Shown here piece after piece: positions 1-8,779 of a stretch of 64,000 nucleotides of DNA. The DNA is from an uncultured Alphaproteobacteria bacterium (GTDB taxonomy: Bacteria > Pseudomonadota > Alphaproteobacteria > UBA6615). The DNA lies in contig CALSML010000015.1 of assembly GCA_943787445.1 (NCBI GenBank), forward strand, positions 19,973 to 83,972, written 5' to 3'. Position numbers and translations under genes: made by a program. The stretch's first letter is position 1. Each line of letters starts with the position of its first letter. The notes beneath the pieces are model-generated. The model ran no database searches. It saw nothing but the letters and a program-made list of their open reading frames with translations, and was not told the DNA's origin.

Positions 1-1
1 C

Positions 2-946
2 TTCCAGCCCGAAGGTGTGACCGCCGGTCAGCCCACCGGGACCGAAGTCGGACGCCGGGTGGATCGCCTGCGCGACGATCTCGGACGCATGCAGCTCAGT
101 GTCAGCAATGATAATTCCGAGCTCCAGAATCTGCGCGCTCAGACCATCGCAGATGCCCGCGCCTATCAGGAACTGACCGCTAGCATTCGCACACCCCTGC
201 AGGTCGGCACCACGCCGGGCAATCCCAATCTTGTTGCCGGCTGGAATCAGGCTCAGGTAACTCTGGATCGCATCGCCAACAGCGTCGGCCAGATGGTTGC
301 CCTGTCGAGCAAGGTCGCCAATGACAGCGCGCTCTCCGCTTTCATTCTGGAATCCGTCCGCGCCACCTATGGCCTGACCGGCGCCGTCGATGAAGACCAT
401 CGCCAACTCGCCGTGCTCGAGGACGAGGTCAACCGAACCGTGGTTCTGATCGACCGCCTGCTGAACGAACTCAACGAAGACATCGCGCGCCAGACCAATT
501 ACGTCAGCCGCGAACGCAGCGACCTCACGGTTCTTTCCGTGGCGGTCAAGAATGGCGAGCTCTTCGGAACCAGCCTGGCCAATCGCGCCTTCGGCACGGC
601 CGCCGCACCGCGCGGCTCCGCCGGGACCGTCGGCAATCTGGCCAACCGGCGTCCGCTCGTCGTAATCCGTTTCGACCGCCCGAACGTGCCCTATCAGGAA
701 CCCCTGTTCACGGCCGTCAGCGAAGCATTGAACCGTCGTCCGAATTCGGTGTTTGATGTTGTCTCGATCGTGCCCCAGCGTGGCACGCCGGCACAGATTG
801 CACTCAACGCCAACCAGGCCCGGCGCAATGCCGAGCAGGTGGTGCAGAACCTCTCTCAGATGGGTCTGCCAAGCGACCGTCTTTCGCTGAACTCCACCTC
901 AAGCGGTGCCGTCGCCAACAACGAAGTTCACATCTACGTCCGATAA
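2..946 (+). CDS. Periplasmic OmpA-like protein, 5' end outside window
   Basis: The frame is open from the first bases, so the GTG at 17 is only a fallback start and the gene probably begins upstream. The visible 309 residues are mostly helical and polar with long heptad-like stretches around residues 10-180. A short Ala/Gly-rich linker (about 195-210) follows, then a C-terminal segment of about 95 residues with the layout of an OmpA/MotB-type peptidoglycan-binding fold: a beta strand (LVVIRFDRP), a helix, then an 'NANQARRNAEQV' helix and a final strand ending in HIYVR. The helix resembles the NxxLSxxRAxxV motif of OmpA domains but is degenerate, so peptidoglycan binding is inferred only. It is convergent with the Lon-like gene, 21 bp apart. 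Confidence 0.6.
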   Translation, partial: FQPEGVTAGQPTGTEVGRRVDRLRDDLGRMQLSVSNDNSELQNLRAQTIADARAYQELTASIRTPLQVGTTPGNPNLVAGWNQAQVTLDRIANSVGQMVALSSKVANDSALSAFILESVRATYGLTGAVDEDHRQLAVLEDEVNRTVVLIDRLLNELNEDIARQTNYVSRERSDLTVLSVAVKNGELFGTSLANRAFGTAAAPRGSAGTVGNLANRRPLVVIRFDRPNVPYQEPLFTAVSEALNRRPNSVFDVVSIVPQRGTPAQIALNANQARRNAEQVVQNLSQMGLPSDRLSLNSTSSGAVANNEVHIYVR

Positions 947-967
947 CGGATTTGGATTGAACCTCGA

Positions 968-3346
968 TCAGGCGTCGCGCTCGTCGAGCGCGTGATCGAA
1001 TTCTGCCAGCTGTGCTGCTACCCGACCATAGATCGTGTCGGCGGGGTATGCCCCTTCCGCATCCGGTGTGCCAGCCGGAATGCCAGTGAAGAGCTCAATG
1101 GCTTCATCCAGATGCGCCACCGAATAGACGTGAAAGCGATCGGCTTCGATATCGGCAACGATATGGTCGTCGAGCACCAGAGCAGGCTCGTTTGAGTGCG
1201 GGAAGACCACACCCTGAGTGCCCGTCAGCGCGCCGGCCTCAACACAGGTCCGGTGAAAGCCTTCGGCCTTGTTGGTCAGACCGCCAATGGCCTGAACCTC
1301 TCCATGCTGGTTCATGGAGCCCGTGACCGCCAGATCCTGACGCAGCGGTACCCCCGAGAGATCTGACAGAATCGCAAGAACCTCGGCGATGGACGCACTG
1401 TCCCCCTCGACCCCGCCATAGCTCTGTTCGAAGGTGATTGACGCGTTGAACGACAGGGGCATGCGGCGGGCAAAGAGGCCGGCCAAAAACCCCTGAATGA
1501 CCATCGCGCCCTTCTGCTGGATCGGCCCGCCGAGCATTGTCTCGCGCTCGATATTCGTCACCCCGCGGCGTCCGACCGAGGTGCGCGCCGTGACCCGCGA
1601 CGGTGCGCCAAAAGCGTGGTCGCCCATATCGCGCACTGTCAGACCGTTGACCTGTCCCACCCCTTCACCGGCCGTCGAGATCAGCACACTGCCGCGCTGA
1701 ATACCTTCATGGGTACGATCTTCCATCCGGGCATTCCGGTTTCGACGGCTGGCCCTTGCGGCCTGAATGGAGGCCCTGTCCACGGTCTTGTCACCGGCGG
1801 CGCGGGCAGCATAGATCGCCTCGTTCACGATATCCTCGACCAGTTCGAACCGGGCAGAAAGCTTCTCACGATCAAAGGCCAGTCGGGACGCATAGCCAAG
1901 CAGATAGGTGATCGCCTCGGGTGTACAGGTGGTGGCTCCATGCTTGTTCGCAAAACCCTGAAGCAGCCCGGCGTAACAGGCCAGATTGTCAGGCGTCGCG
2001 TCCATCTCTCCATCGATTTCGGCCTTCACCTTGAAATAGGCCTGATACTCCGGGTCGACGGAAAAGAAGGTGTAGTACCAGCGTGGTCCACCGACGATCA
2101 CCATCTTGACGTCGAGCGGCACCGGGGCTGGCTTGGGTGCTCCAGCCACCGGCACACTGCCGGACCTGTATTGTTCCTCCATGCGAATGACACCGTCGCG
2201 CAAGGCCCCCTTGAGCTGGTTCCAACTGTTGCCCTGAGCCGCGATCGCATCGGCGCGGATCACCAGAATACCGCCATTGGCGCGGTGCAAGGCGCCGGGC
2301 TGGATCAGCGAGAAGTCTGTTTGCAACACACCGCCCACCTGGCGGTACTCGATACGTCCGAACAGATTTTCATAGGTCGGGTTGCCCTCCAGCACGATGG
2401 GCGGACCCGAGATATCAGAATTGTCGACAAGAAGATTGACGGCATAGCGTTCTTCAGGTGTGGGCTTTGGCGGTCGCGGCATGCCCGGCGGCAACTCCGC
2501 GCCTTCATCCGCCTCCCGGAAGAGCTCGATATTCTCGATCACATCAACCCGAAATGCGACCAGCCAGCGATTGAGACCCTGGTGCTCCTGAAACCCTGAC
2601 GCCAGCTCGTCGATCAGACCGCTGACAGCAGTTTCAGCCACATTGCTGTTCAGGGCATTCACCTGCTCAGCGAATTTCGCCTGATGACGAACTGCTTCGC
2701 GATTGACCTCGGCCAGCATCCGGCTGACCTCCTGTCCGGTTTCCTCCATCGCCTTGCGTTCAGCCTCGGGAAGATCAGAGGTATCTCGAGGTTTGTCGTC
2801 TTCCCCGAGCAGGACAACCATGAGGCCCTGCGGGGATTGCACCAGCGACAGCCCGGCCACCTCGGCAACCGCACGCGCAGCCTCGATCCCCTTGCTGACA
2901 TCGGCGCGCATCGCCATCTCATGGGCATTGATACTCTGCTGATACTCCTCCCGTCCGAAAGCCTGATGCAGCGCATCCCGAAGCTGGGGCACCAGTGCTG
3001 TCATGGCATCGCGAAACTTGCGGCCTTCGCCCGCAGGAAGGCGAACGGCCAAAGGCTCATTGGTACGTTTGAAGTTGTTCAGATAAATCCAGTCATCCGG
3101 CCGCTTGCCACCTGCCAGAGCCTCTTCCAGATAGGACAGGGTCGCGGTCATACGACCGCTGCGATCCTCACCAACAACGAAGATATTGAAGCCCGGGTCA
3201 CGGGCGCGAAGTCCGAAGTCCAGCGCTTCGCGGGCGCGGGCATGGCTTGAGAGATCGAAGACAACACCATCGGATTGTGTGGCATCATCGGGGACTTCGA
3301 ACGCCGGGAGTCCGGCATCTGCTGCTTCAATTTTCCGGATCGGCAT
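968..3346 (-). CDS. Lon-like ATP-dependent protease (S16 family, AAA_32 type)
   Basis: A 792-residue protein of the family often annotated 'ATP-binding protein' or LonB-like. The N-terminal half is the AAA_32-type region. Its P-loop equivalent (GEDRSGRMT, about residues 58-66) is degenerate compared with GxxxxGK[S/T]. The C-terminal part is an S16 protease domain. The catalytic dyad is visible as Ser650 in GDSAS and Lys693 in LTNKAEG, 43 residues apart as in Lon. The ATG at 3346 is preferred over the TTG three bases upstream, because GGGAG lies six bases before it. It should act in the cytosol on unfolded proteins. No LAN substrate domain is seen, unlike classical Lon (usually about 800 residues). 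It stands alone between two plus-strand genes. Confidence 0.9.
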   Translation of the reverse strand: MPIRKIEAADAGLPAFEVPDDATQSDGVVFDLSSHARAREALDFGLRARDPGFNIFVVGEDRSGRMTATLSYLEEALAGGKRPDDWIYLNNFKRTNEPLAVRLPAGEGRKFRDAMTALVPQLRDALHQAFGREEYQQSINAHEMAMRADVSKGIEAARAVAEVAGLSLVQSPQGLMVVLLGEDDKPRDTSDLPEAERKAMEETGQEVSRMLAEVNREAVRHQAKFAEQVNALNSNVAETAVSGLIDELASGFQEHQGLNRWLVAFRVDVIENIELFREADEGAELPPGMPRPPKPTPEERYAVNLLVDNSDISGPPIVLEGNPTYENLFGRIEYRQVGGVLQTDFSLIQPGALHRANGGILVIRADAIAAQGNSWNQLKGALRDGVIRMEEQYRSGSVPVAGAPKPAPVPLDVKMVIVGGPRWYYTFFSVDPEYQAYFKVKAEIDGEMDATPDNLACYAGLLQGFANKHGATTCTPEAITYLLGYASRLAFDREKLSARFELVEDIVNEAIYAARAAGDKTVDRASIQAARASRRNRNARMEDRTHEGIQRGSVLISTAGEGVGQVNGLTVRDMGDHAFGAPSRVTARTSVGRRGVTNIERETMLGGPIQQKGAMVIQGFLAGLFARRMPLSFNASITFEQSYGGVEGDSASIAEVLAILSDLSGVPLRQDLAVTGSMNQHGEVQAIGGLTNKAEGFHRTCVEAGALTGTQGVVFPHSNEPALVLDDHIVADIEADRFHVYSVAHLDEAIELFTGIPAGTPDAEGAYPADTIYGRVAAQLAEFDHALDERDA

Positions 3347-3436
3347 CAAACTCTCCCAAAATCTTCAAAAACTAGAACCGCTAACTCCCGGCGCGTCGCG
3401 ATGGTATCAGGCGCCTTTCACTCATATAGTCATCGC

Positions 3437-3856
3437 ATGCCCATATTCCGAGATATTCTCTTCGGGTTTCTGATCACGATCTGCGGCGTGACAGCCAGCC
3501 TGGCCGACACACCGGGCAATGCCTTCCGCCAGGTGATCGAAGGCCAGATCGAGGCTCTGTCCCGCGACGACGGTGTGACGGCGTTCGGTTTTGCGAGCCC
3601 GGACATCCAGAAGACCTTTCGCACACCCGAACAGTTCATGCGGATGGTGCGCTCCAGTTTCAAACCGGTGTACCGGCCCCGCTCCTATTCCTTCGAGGCC
3701 CCGATCCTTGTGGAGGGGCACCACACCCAGCCCGTGCGTTTCATCGGACCGGACGGTCGCGGTGTTGTCGCGCTCTATAAGATGGAACGCCAGGACGACG
3801 GCAGCTGGCGCATAGGCGGCGTCACCCTGCACCCCACTGGCGAACGGGGCATCTAG
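3437..3856 (+). CDS. DUF4864 family secreted protein
   Basis: A 139-residue protein that I match to the DUF4864 family by its layout: a signal peptide, then a helix 'FRQVIEGQIEALSRDD', then 'ASPDIQKTFRTPEQFMRMV' and a closing strand with W-R-I-G-G-V. The ATG at 3437 gives a clean signal peptide (hydrophobic core about residues 5-17, likely cut after ASLA). In-frame starts further upstream would add a charged 54-residue leader and are less likely. DUF4864 proteins are small NTF2-like exported proteins without a defined role. It lies divergently from the Lon-like gene and 80 bp before gpt. Function is unknown. Confidence 0.75.
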   Translation: MPIFRDILFGFLITICGVTASLADTPGNAFRQVIEGQIEALSRDDGVTAFGFASPDIQKTFRTPEQFMRMVRSSFKPVYRPRSYSFEAPILVEGHHTQPVRFIGPDGRGVVALYKMERQDDGSWRIGGVTLHPTGERGI

Positions 3857-3936
3857 TCCCCATGATCCCCAATTGCATGACCGTCCCTCCGGCGCTTTAA
3901 TGCGCCATCTTCTCTATTTGCGCAGGACATCCTCCC

Positions 3937-4407
3937 ATGGCTCTCTCACAACATGATTACCCCGTCTCATGGGAACAGCTTCACCGCGATGCCAAGGCCC
4001 TCGCCTGGCGCCTGGCCGAGATACAACCCTGGCAGCGCATCGTTGCGATCACACGCGGCGGGCTTGTCCCTGCGGCCATCGTGTCGCGCGAACTCGAAGT
4101 CCGGCTGGTCGACACGATCTGCGTCTCTTCCTACGACCATCAGGCTCAGGGTGATCTCACCATTCTCAAGACCATCGAAGGTGACGGCGAAAACACGCTG
4201 ATTGTCGATGATCTGGTCGACACCGGAAAAACGGCAAAGGTCGTCCGGGACATGCTTCCCAAGGCCCATCTGGCAACGGTTTATGCCAAACCGGCAGGCC
4301 GGCCCCTGGTTGATACATTCGTGACCGAAGTCAGCCAGGACACCTGGATACATTTCCCCTGGGATCTGGAACTACAATTCGTCAAACCTATCGCCGCGAA
4401 CAGCTGA
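3937..4407 (+). CDS. gpt: Xanthine-guanine phosphoribosyltransferase
   Basis: A 156-residue type I phosphoribosyltransferase, close to the usual length of about 152-165 for Gpt. It salvages xanthine and guanine (and hypoxanthine weakly) with PRPP to give the nucleotides. The PRPP-binding loop is clear as [12 protein letters not shown] (about residues 89-100). The 'RGGL' pyrophosphate-loop region is near residue 42, and a WxxFPWD segment near the C-terminus is typical of Gpt rather than Hpt. It is most likely cytosolic or loosely membrane-bound. It is convergent with the DppC-like gene, with 10 bp between stop codons. Confidence 0.92.
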   Translation: MALSQHDYPVSWEQLHRDAKALAWRLAEIQPWQRIVAITRGGLVPAAIVSRELEVRLVDTICVSSYDHQAQGDLTILKTIEGDGENTLIVDDLVDTGKTAKVVRDMLPKAHLATVYAKPAGRPLVDTFVTEVSQDTWIHFPWDLELQFVKPIAANS

Positions 4408-4417
4408 GGCAAGAGCC

Positions 4418-5242
4418 TCAGCCAACCGGTTCAGTGCGCAGACGCGGGTCGAGAATATCCCGCAAACCATCGCCGAGCAGGTTCAGGCCAAGAACCGCCA
4501 GCGCGATCGCCAGTCCCGGCAGGATGGCCAGCTTCGGGTCGATCGACATCAATGTCTGGGCATCAAACAACATCCGTCCCCAGCTCGGCGCCGGAGGCTG
4601 GGTGCCCAGCCCCAGATAGGCCAGCGCCGCTTCGGCCAGGATCGCGACGGCGAACTGGATAGTGGCCTGCACGATCAGCACCGAGAGAATATTGGGCAGA
4701 ACGTGGTCCCGGGTGACCCCCAGACCACTCTTGCCGATCGCCAGCCCCGCACGGGCATACTCCATGCCCCAGACCTGCAAAGCTGCGCCGCGGGTGACAC
4801 GTGCAAAGACCGGAATGTTGAAAATTCCGATGGCAATGATGGCATTGACCGCCCCTGGCCCCAGCAGCGCCGTGATCAGAATCGCCGACACGATCGCGGG
4901 AAACGCGAAGACCACATCCGACCCTCGGGCCACGAGTTCATCGACCCAGCCACCACGTGCCGCAGCCAGAAGTCCCAGCAGCCCACCGGCAACGAGCCCG
5001 ATACTCACCGCAACAACGCCAACCGAAATGGAATTGCGGGCACCAACCATCAGACGAGTCGCGATATCACGCCCAAACTGATCGGTGCCGAGCCAGTGGG
5101 CCGCGCTGGGGCCCTGCATCCGTTCGGCAACCGAGATGGCGTCATAGGCATAGGGAGTCCAGATCAGAGAAATCAGTGCCGTCAGACCGAGCAGCCCGGT
5201 GAGCAGCAGACCCAGCACGAATCCGGGATGACGCCCCATCAC
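4418..5242 (-). CDS. Peptide/opine-type ABC transporter permease, DppC-like
   Basis: A 274-residue inner-membrane permease of the DppC/OppC family. An N-terminal segment (residues 9-30) is the first membrane helix. It is followed by the family hallmark LGTDQFGRD near residue 51 and five further helices. The EAA cytoplasmic loop is recognisable around 'IGKSGLGVTRDHVLPNI'. The start overlaps the upstream DppB-like gene by 4 bp (ATGA), so the two are translationally coupled. It is the last gene of the minus-strand run. The next gene (gpt) is convergent, so the ATPase subunits that normally follow are missing here. Confidence 0.9.
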   Translation of the reverse strand: MMGRHPGFVLGLLLTGLLGLTALISLIWTPYAYDAISVAERMQGPSAAHWLGTDQFGRDIATRLMVGARNSISVGVVAVSIGLVAGGLLGLLAAARGGWVDELVARGSDVVFAFPAIVSAILITALLGPGAVNAIIAIGIFNIPVFARVTRGAALQVWGMEYARAGLAIGKSGLGVTRDHVLPNILSVLIVQATIQFAVAILAEAALAYLGLGTQPPAPSWGRMLFDAQTLMSIDPKLAILPGLAIALAVLGLNLLGDGLRDILDPRLRTEPVG

Positions 5243-6186
5243 CCGGCCCGCCGCGCGCGCGGGTCGATGACCCCATAGGCAATATCGACCAGAAAATTGA
5301 TGACCACGACAAAGGCCACCAGAAGCATCACCACGTCGCGGACCACAACAAGATCACGCTGACTGACCGCCTGAAAGATCAACCGGCCCAGACCGGGCAG
5401 GGAGAACACGCTTTCGATGACGATGGAGCCGGCAAGCAGAAACGCAAACTGAAGCCCCAGTATCGTGGTCATGGGAATCAGCGCATTGCGCAGGACATGG
5501 CCCCACAGAACCCGCTGCCGGGTGAGTCCCTTGGCATGTGCCGTGCGAACATAGTCGGCCCCGAGGGTTTCAAGGACCGAGGCCCGGGCGACCCGCGCGA
5601 GGATCGCTGCTTCAGGCAGCGCCAGAGACAGCGCCGGCAACACCAGCGCCCAGAGCGCCACGCCGAAGCCCGCCTCCCATCCCGGAAATCCGGCCGCCGG
5701 AAACCACCCCAGCACCACAGCAAAGACCAGAATCGCCATGATACCGAACCAAAAATTCGGGATCGCCATGCCGATCTGACTGAACCCCATCACGCCAAAA
5801 TCACCCCATCGCCCACGCCGGACGGCCGCCAGCATGCCCATCGGGACAGCCAGCAGGGTCGATGTCACGAGGGCCATGAGTGCAAGGGGGATCGTCACCA
5901 CCAGACGCTCGCCAATCAGTTCAAAGACCGGGACCGCATAGGTGTGGCTGATCCCGCTGGTGCCTGACACAAGGCCACCGATCCAGGCCAGGTATCGCAC
6001 GGTCGGAGGCCGATCAAGACCCACCTGAGCCCGCAAAGCCGCCAGAGTATCGTCCTGAGCCTCAATGCCGAGAATCAGCAATGCCGGGTCCCCCGGCAGA
6101 ATCTCGAGGGTCACAAAAATCGCGAGGCTCGCCATGGCCAAAGTGACCAGCAGAATCAGCGCCTTGCGCGCGATATAGATCAGCAT
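5239..6186 (-). CDS. Peptide-type ABC transporter permease, DppB-like
   Basis: A 315-residue permease with the DppB/OppB layout: an N-terminal helix (residues 8-30), a periplasmic segment with LPGDPA near residue 30, then five helices. The family signature around 'DYVRTAHAKGLTRQRVLWGH' is the EAA loop that contacts the ATPase. The C-terminus carries the usual 'DPRAR' ending. It sits 22 bp downstream of the substrate-binding protein gene and overlaps the DppC-like gene by 4 bp. Substrate is probably a di/oligopeptide or modified amino-acid conjugate, judging from the neighbouring peptidases. That is inference. Confidence 0.9.
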   Translation of the reverse strand: MLIYIARKALILLVTLAMASLAIFVTLEILPGDPALLILGIEAQDDTLAALRAQVGLDRPPTVRYLAWIGGLVSGTSGISHTYAVPVFELIGERLVVTIPLALMALVTSTLLAVPMGMLAAVRRGRWGDFGVMGFSQIGMAIPNFWFGIMAILVFAVVLGWFPAAGFPGWEAGFGVALWALVLPALSLALPEAAILARVARASVLETLGADYVRTAHAKGLTRQRVLWGHVLRNALIPMTTILGLQFAFLLAGSIVIESVFSLPGLGRLIFQAVSQRDLVVVRDVVMLLVAFVVVINFLVDIAYGVIDPRARRAG

Positions 6187-6208
6187 CGCCTGCCCAGCCC
6201 GCGAAACC

Positions 6209-7684
6209 CTATTCCCAGCGCACGCCGGTTATGTCGATGGCCTGCACGGGCGCATTCCGCCACATGCCCTTGAGACCCTTGCGCCAGACCCCCAGTCGGG
6301 CCAGCTGAAACATGAACCCGTTCACCGCATCAACCGCGACAATATCCTGTGCCACCGCCAGAAGCGCGTTGCGTGCTGCCGGATCACTGGTGGCGTTGAG
6401 ACGTTTGATCACGGCCTTGAATGCCGGGGAATCATAATTGAAGTAGTACTTGTCCCGCGCATAGATGCCGATATCGAGCGGCTCCGTATGTGAGACAATC
6501 GTAAGGTCGAAATCATCACCCCGGAAGACCTGCTCCAGCCACTGCGCCCACTCGACCGGCACAATCTCGACCGTAATCCCCACTTCCTTGAGTTGCGCAG
6601 CGACGATCTCTCCGCTGCGGCGGGCATAAGCCGGAGGCGGCAGTTTGAGAGTCACCGCGAGATCCGTCACACCGGCTTCCGCGAGCAAAGCACGTGCTTT
6701 CGCCGGATCGTGGGGATAGGTGCCGGTCAGATCCACATAGGCCGGATGGTGAGGTGCAAAATGCGAGCCGATGGGCGTGCCGAAACCGAACATGGCGCCA
6801 TCGATGATCGCCTTACGATCAATCCCATGGGCAATTGCGCGGCGCACCCGGACGTCATCGAGCGGTGCGCGGGTGTTGTTGATCGACAGGATGGTTTCAC
6901 CCTCGGTCGTGCCAATCGCGACCTCGAAATTCCTGTCCGCCTGAAATGCCAGCACCGCCTCGGGTGCATTCAGGTTGGTGGCAGCATCAATATCACCGGC
7001 CTTCAGGGCCGCAACTTGAGCCGACGGATCCGACATGAACCGGAAGGTCGCCTTCTGGATCGGAGCATCTGGCGCGACGGCCACAAGTTCGACCCGGTCG
7101 CCCTTGACCCAGCGCGAGAATTTGAACGGGCCGGTTCCGACAGGACTGGTCTTGTTTGTGGCAGCTGATTCCGGCGCCACGATCACCGCATCACCCCAAC
7201 CCAGATTGAACAGTAGCGAGCCTTCCGGACGCGACAGGGTCACCTTCACGGTCATGGGATCAGTCGCTTCCACCGTCTCGATGGCCGCAAAGAGCGCCTT
7301 TTGCGCATTCACGGAATCCCCGGCTCGGGCCCGGTCAAACGAGAACACGACATCTGACGCCTCGAAGCTCGTGCCATCATGAAAGGTCACATCGCGTTTG
7401 AGATTGAAGGTGTACACCAGCCCGTCATCGGACACGGTCCAGCTCTCTGCGAGTTGCGGCTGGATGGCACCGTTCTGGTCGATCCGGGTCAGGCCCTCGA
7501 ACACATTTGCATAGACCGTCTCGTCGATCGCCGCCGCAGCGCCAGCCGTTGGATCAAGATGCGGCGGTTCGAGCGTGACACCAATCATCAGGCTGTTCTT
7601 CGACTGGGCGTTTGCGGAACCGACCGTGAGACCGGTGATCATGAGGAACACCACAACGGCTGTCCCCAGCAAAAGCTTGTTCAT
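6209..7684 (-). CDS. Periplasmic solute-binding protein, SBP_bac_5 family
   Basis: A 491-residue extracytoplasmic binding protein of the DppA/OppA family. The start at 7684 (MNKLLLG) gives a proper Sec signal peptide with a hydrophobic core at residues 4-20 and an ANA-Q cut site. An in-frame ATG 42 bp upstream would put charged residues before it. The mature protein begins with 'MIGVTLEPPHLDP', the typical first strand and ligand-binding loop. 'LAESWTVSDDGLVYTFNLK' is the well-conserved early SBP_bac_5 segment. It is cotranscribed with the two permeases (22 bp gap), and preceded by the P1 peptidase gene 48 bp away. Confidence 0.9.
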   Translation of the reverse strand: MNKLLLGTAVVVFLMITGLTVGSANAQSKNSLMIGVTLEPPHLDPTAGAAAAIDETVYANVFEGLTRIDQNGAIQPQLAESWTVSDDGLVYTFNLKRDVTFHDGTSFEASDVVFSFDRARAGDSVNAQKALFAAIETVEATDPMTVKVTLSRPEGSLLFNLGWGDAVIVAPESAATNKTSPVGTGPFKFSRWVKGDRVELVAVAPDAPIQKATFRFMSDPSAQVAALKAGDIDAATNLNAPEAVLAFQADRNFEVAIGTTEGETILSINNTRAPLDDVRVRRAIAHGIDRKAIIDGAMFGFGTPIGSHFAPHHPAYVDLTGTYPHDPAKARALLAEAGVTDLAVTLKLPPPAYARRSGEIVAAQLKEVGITVEIVPVEWAQWLEQVFRGDDFDLTIVSHTEPLDIGIYARDKYYFNYDSPAFKAVIKRLNATSDPAARNALLAVAQDIVAVDAVNGFMFQLARLGVWRKGLKGMWRNAPVQAIDITGVRWE

Positions 7685-7732
7685 ATCGACCATTTCCCGT
7701 GTTTTATGTGCGTCAGAACCTAGCAAATCGGC

Positions 7733-8779
7733 CTAATCAGCGCCATTCCCGCCACCATAAGTCGTGGCATAGGCGTTCCAGACATCGTCCAGAGCTGCTG
7801 CATGAAAGACGCCCCGGGCGACCGCACGCGCCAGACAATCTGCTGCCGCCATGCCAATACGTGCCAGCTCGCCGGTATCTACAAGCGGCTGCATTCCCGT
7901 CGACAACGCGAAGACCACATCACCATCCATGGGCGTAAAGATCGGCCGGATCGCGCGCGCCAGCCCTGCCTGCGCCATCATCGCGACCCGCCTGGCCTGG
8001 CGCTGATCCAGCGCGGCATCTGTCGCGACAATGGCGAGGGTCGTGTTGCCGCTTTCAGCCGGCGTGCCGTATTTGTCGAGCGGGTGTTCGAAGGTTTCGA
8101 GTGAGGCCGGACCGCCACGTCCACCGAACTCGTCACCCTGTTCATAGGCGCCCGCCAGAAACTGACCCGATGCATTGGCCACCGCCGACCCCACCGCATT
8201 GACGGCGGCCAACGCGCCCACTGTGATCCGGCCGTCAAGCACCGCCGATGCCGAACCCTGGCCACCCTTGAGCCGACGTCCATCATGTCCGGTCGTGGTC
8301 GCCCCATACCCGGCACCGACGGCGCCATCCGAAAGCTCCAGACCGGCCGTTTCAGCCGCCTGTCGTGCCGACGCACGATGGGGCAACGCATCGTCGGACC
8401 CGCTGGCATATCCGGTCTTGTCGCCGCCATTGAGAAGATCGAACAGAATCGCCGTGGGAACCAGCGGCACCCGCATCCCGCCCACTGGAAAACCACGCCC
8501 ATGCTCGGACAGCCAGCCGGCAACACCATCAGCCGCGGCCAGCCCAAAGGCCGAGCCACCGCTGAGCACCAGCGCATCCACGGTATCGATGGTACCATCC
8601 GGGCCCAGCAATTCCAGATCGCGTGTTCCCGTCCCGCCACCTCTCACATCGACTGCGGCCACCGCACGATCATCGGGCAACAAAACCGTCACACCGGTCC
8701 GTACCATCGTGTCATGGGCAGTACCGATCTTCAGACCCGGCACATCGGTGATCGTGTTTCGGGGACCGGTTTCAATCAT
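7733..8779 (-). CDS. P1 family (S58/DmpA-like) self-processing aminopeptidase
   Basis: A 348-residue member of the DmpA/BapA (P1, S58) family, N-terminal nucleophile hydrolases that cleave themselves into two chains and remove N-terminal D- or beta-amino acids or ordinary residues from small peptides. The start 'NTITDVPGLKIGTAHD' and the glycine-rich VLSGGSAFGLAAADGV segment (residues 71-86) are diagnostic. The expected processing site is GNTTLAI (residues 244-250), where Thr246 or Thr247 would be the new N-terminal nucleophile. This assignment is inferred from family alignment by eye. The start overlaps the stop of the upstream M20 peptidase gene by 4 bp, so both products are made together. 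Cytosolic. Confidence 0.88.
   Translation of the reverse strand: MIETGPRNTITDVPGLKIGTAHDTMVRTGVTVLLPDDRAVAAVDVRGGGTGTRDLELLGPDGTIDTVDALVLSGGSAFGLAAADGVAGWLSEHGRGFPVGGMRVPLVPTAILFDLLNGGDKTGYASGSDDALPHRASARQAAETAGLELSDGAVGAGYGATTTGHDGRRLKGGQGSASAVLDGRITVGALAAVNAVGSAVANASGQFLAGAYEQGDEFGGRGGPASLETFEHPLDKYGTPAESGNTTLAIVATDAALDQRQARRVAMMAQAGLARAIRPIFTPMDGDVVFALSTGMQPLVDTGELARIGMAAADCLARAVARGVFHAAALDDVWNAYATTYGGGNGAD

Noticed and set aside
1616..2599. A 327-codon open frame on the plus strand
   Set aside because: It lies antisense to the Lon-like protease gene, whose product has clear family motifs. The plus-strand product has no recognisable domain and an atypical composition.
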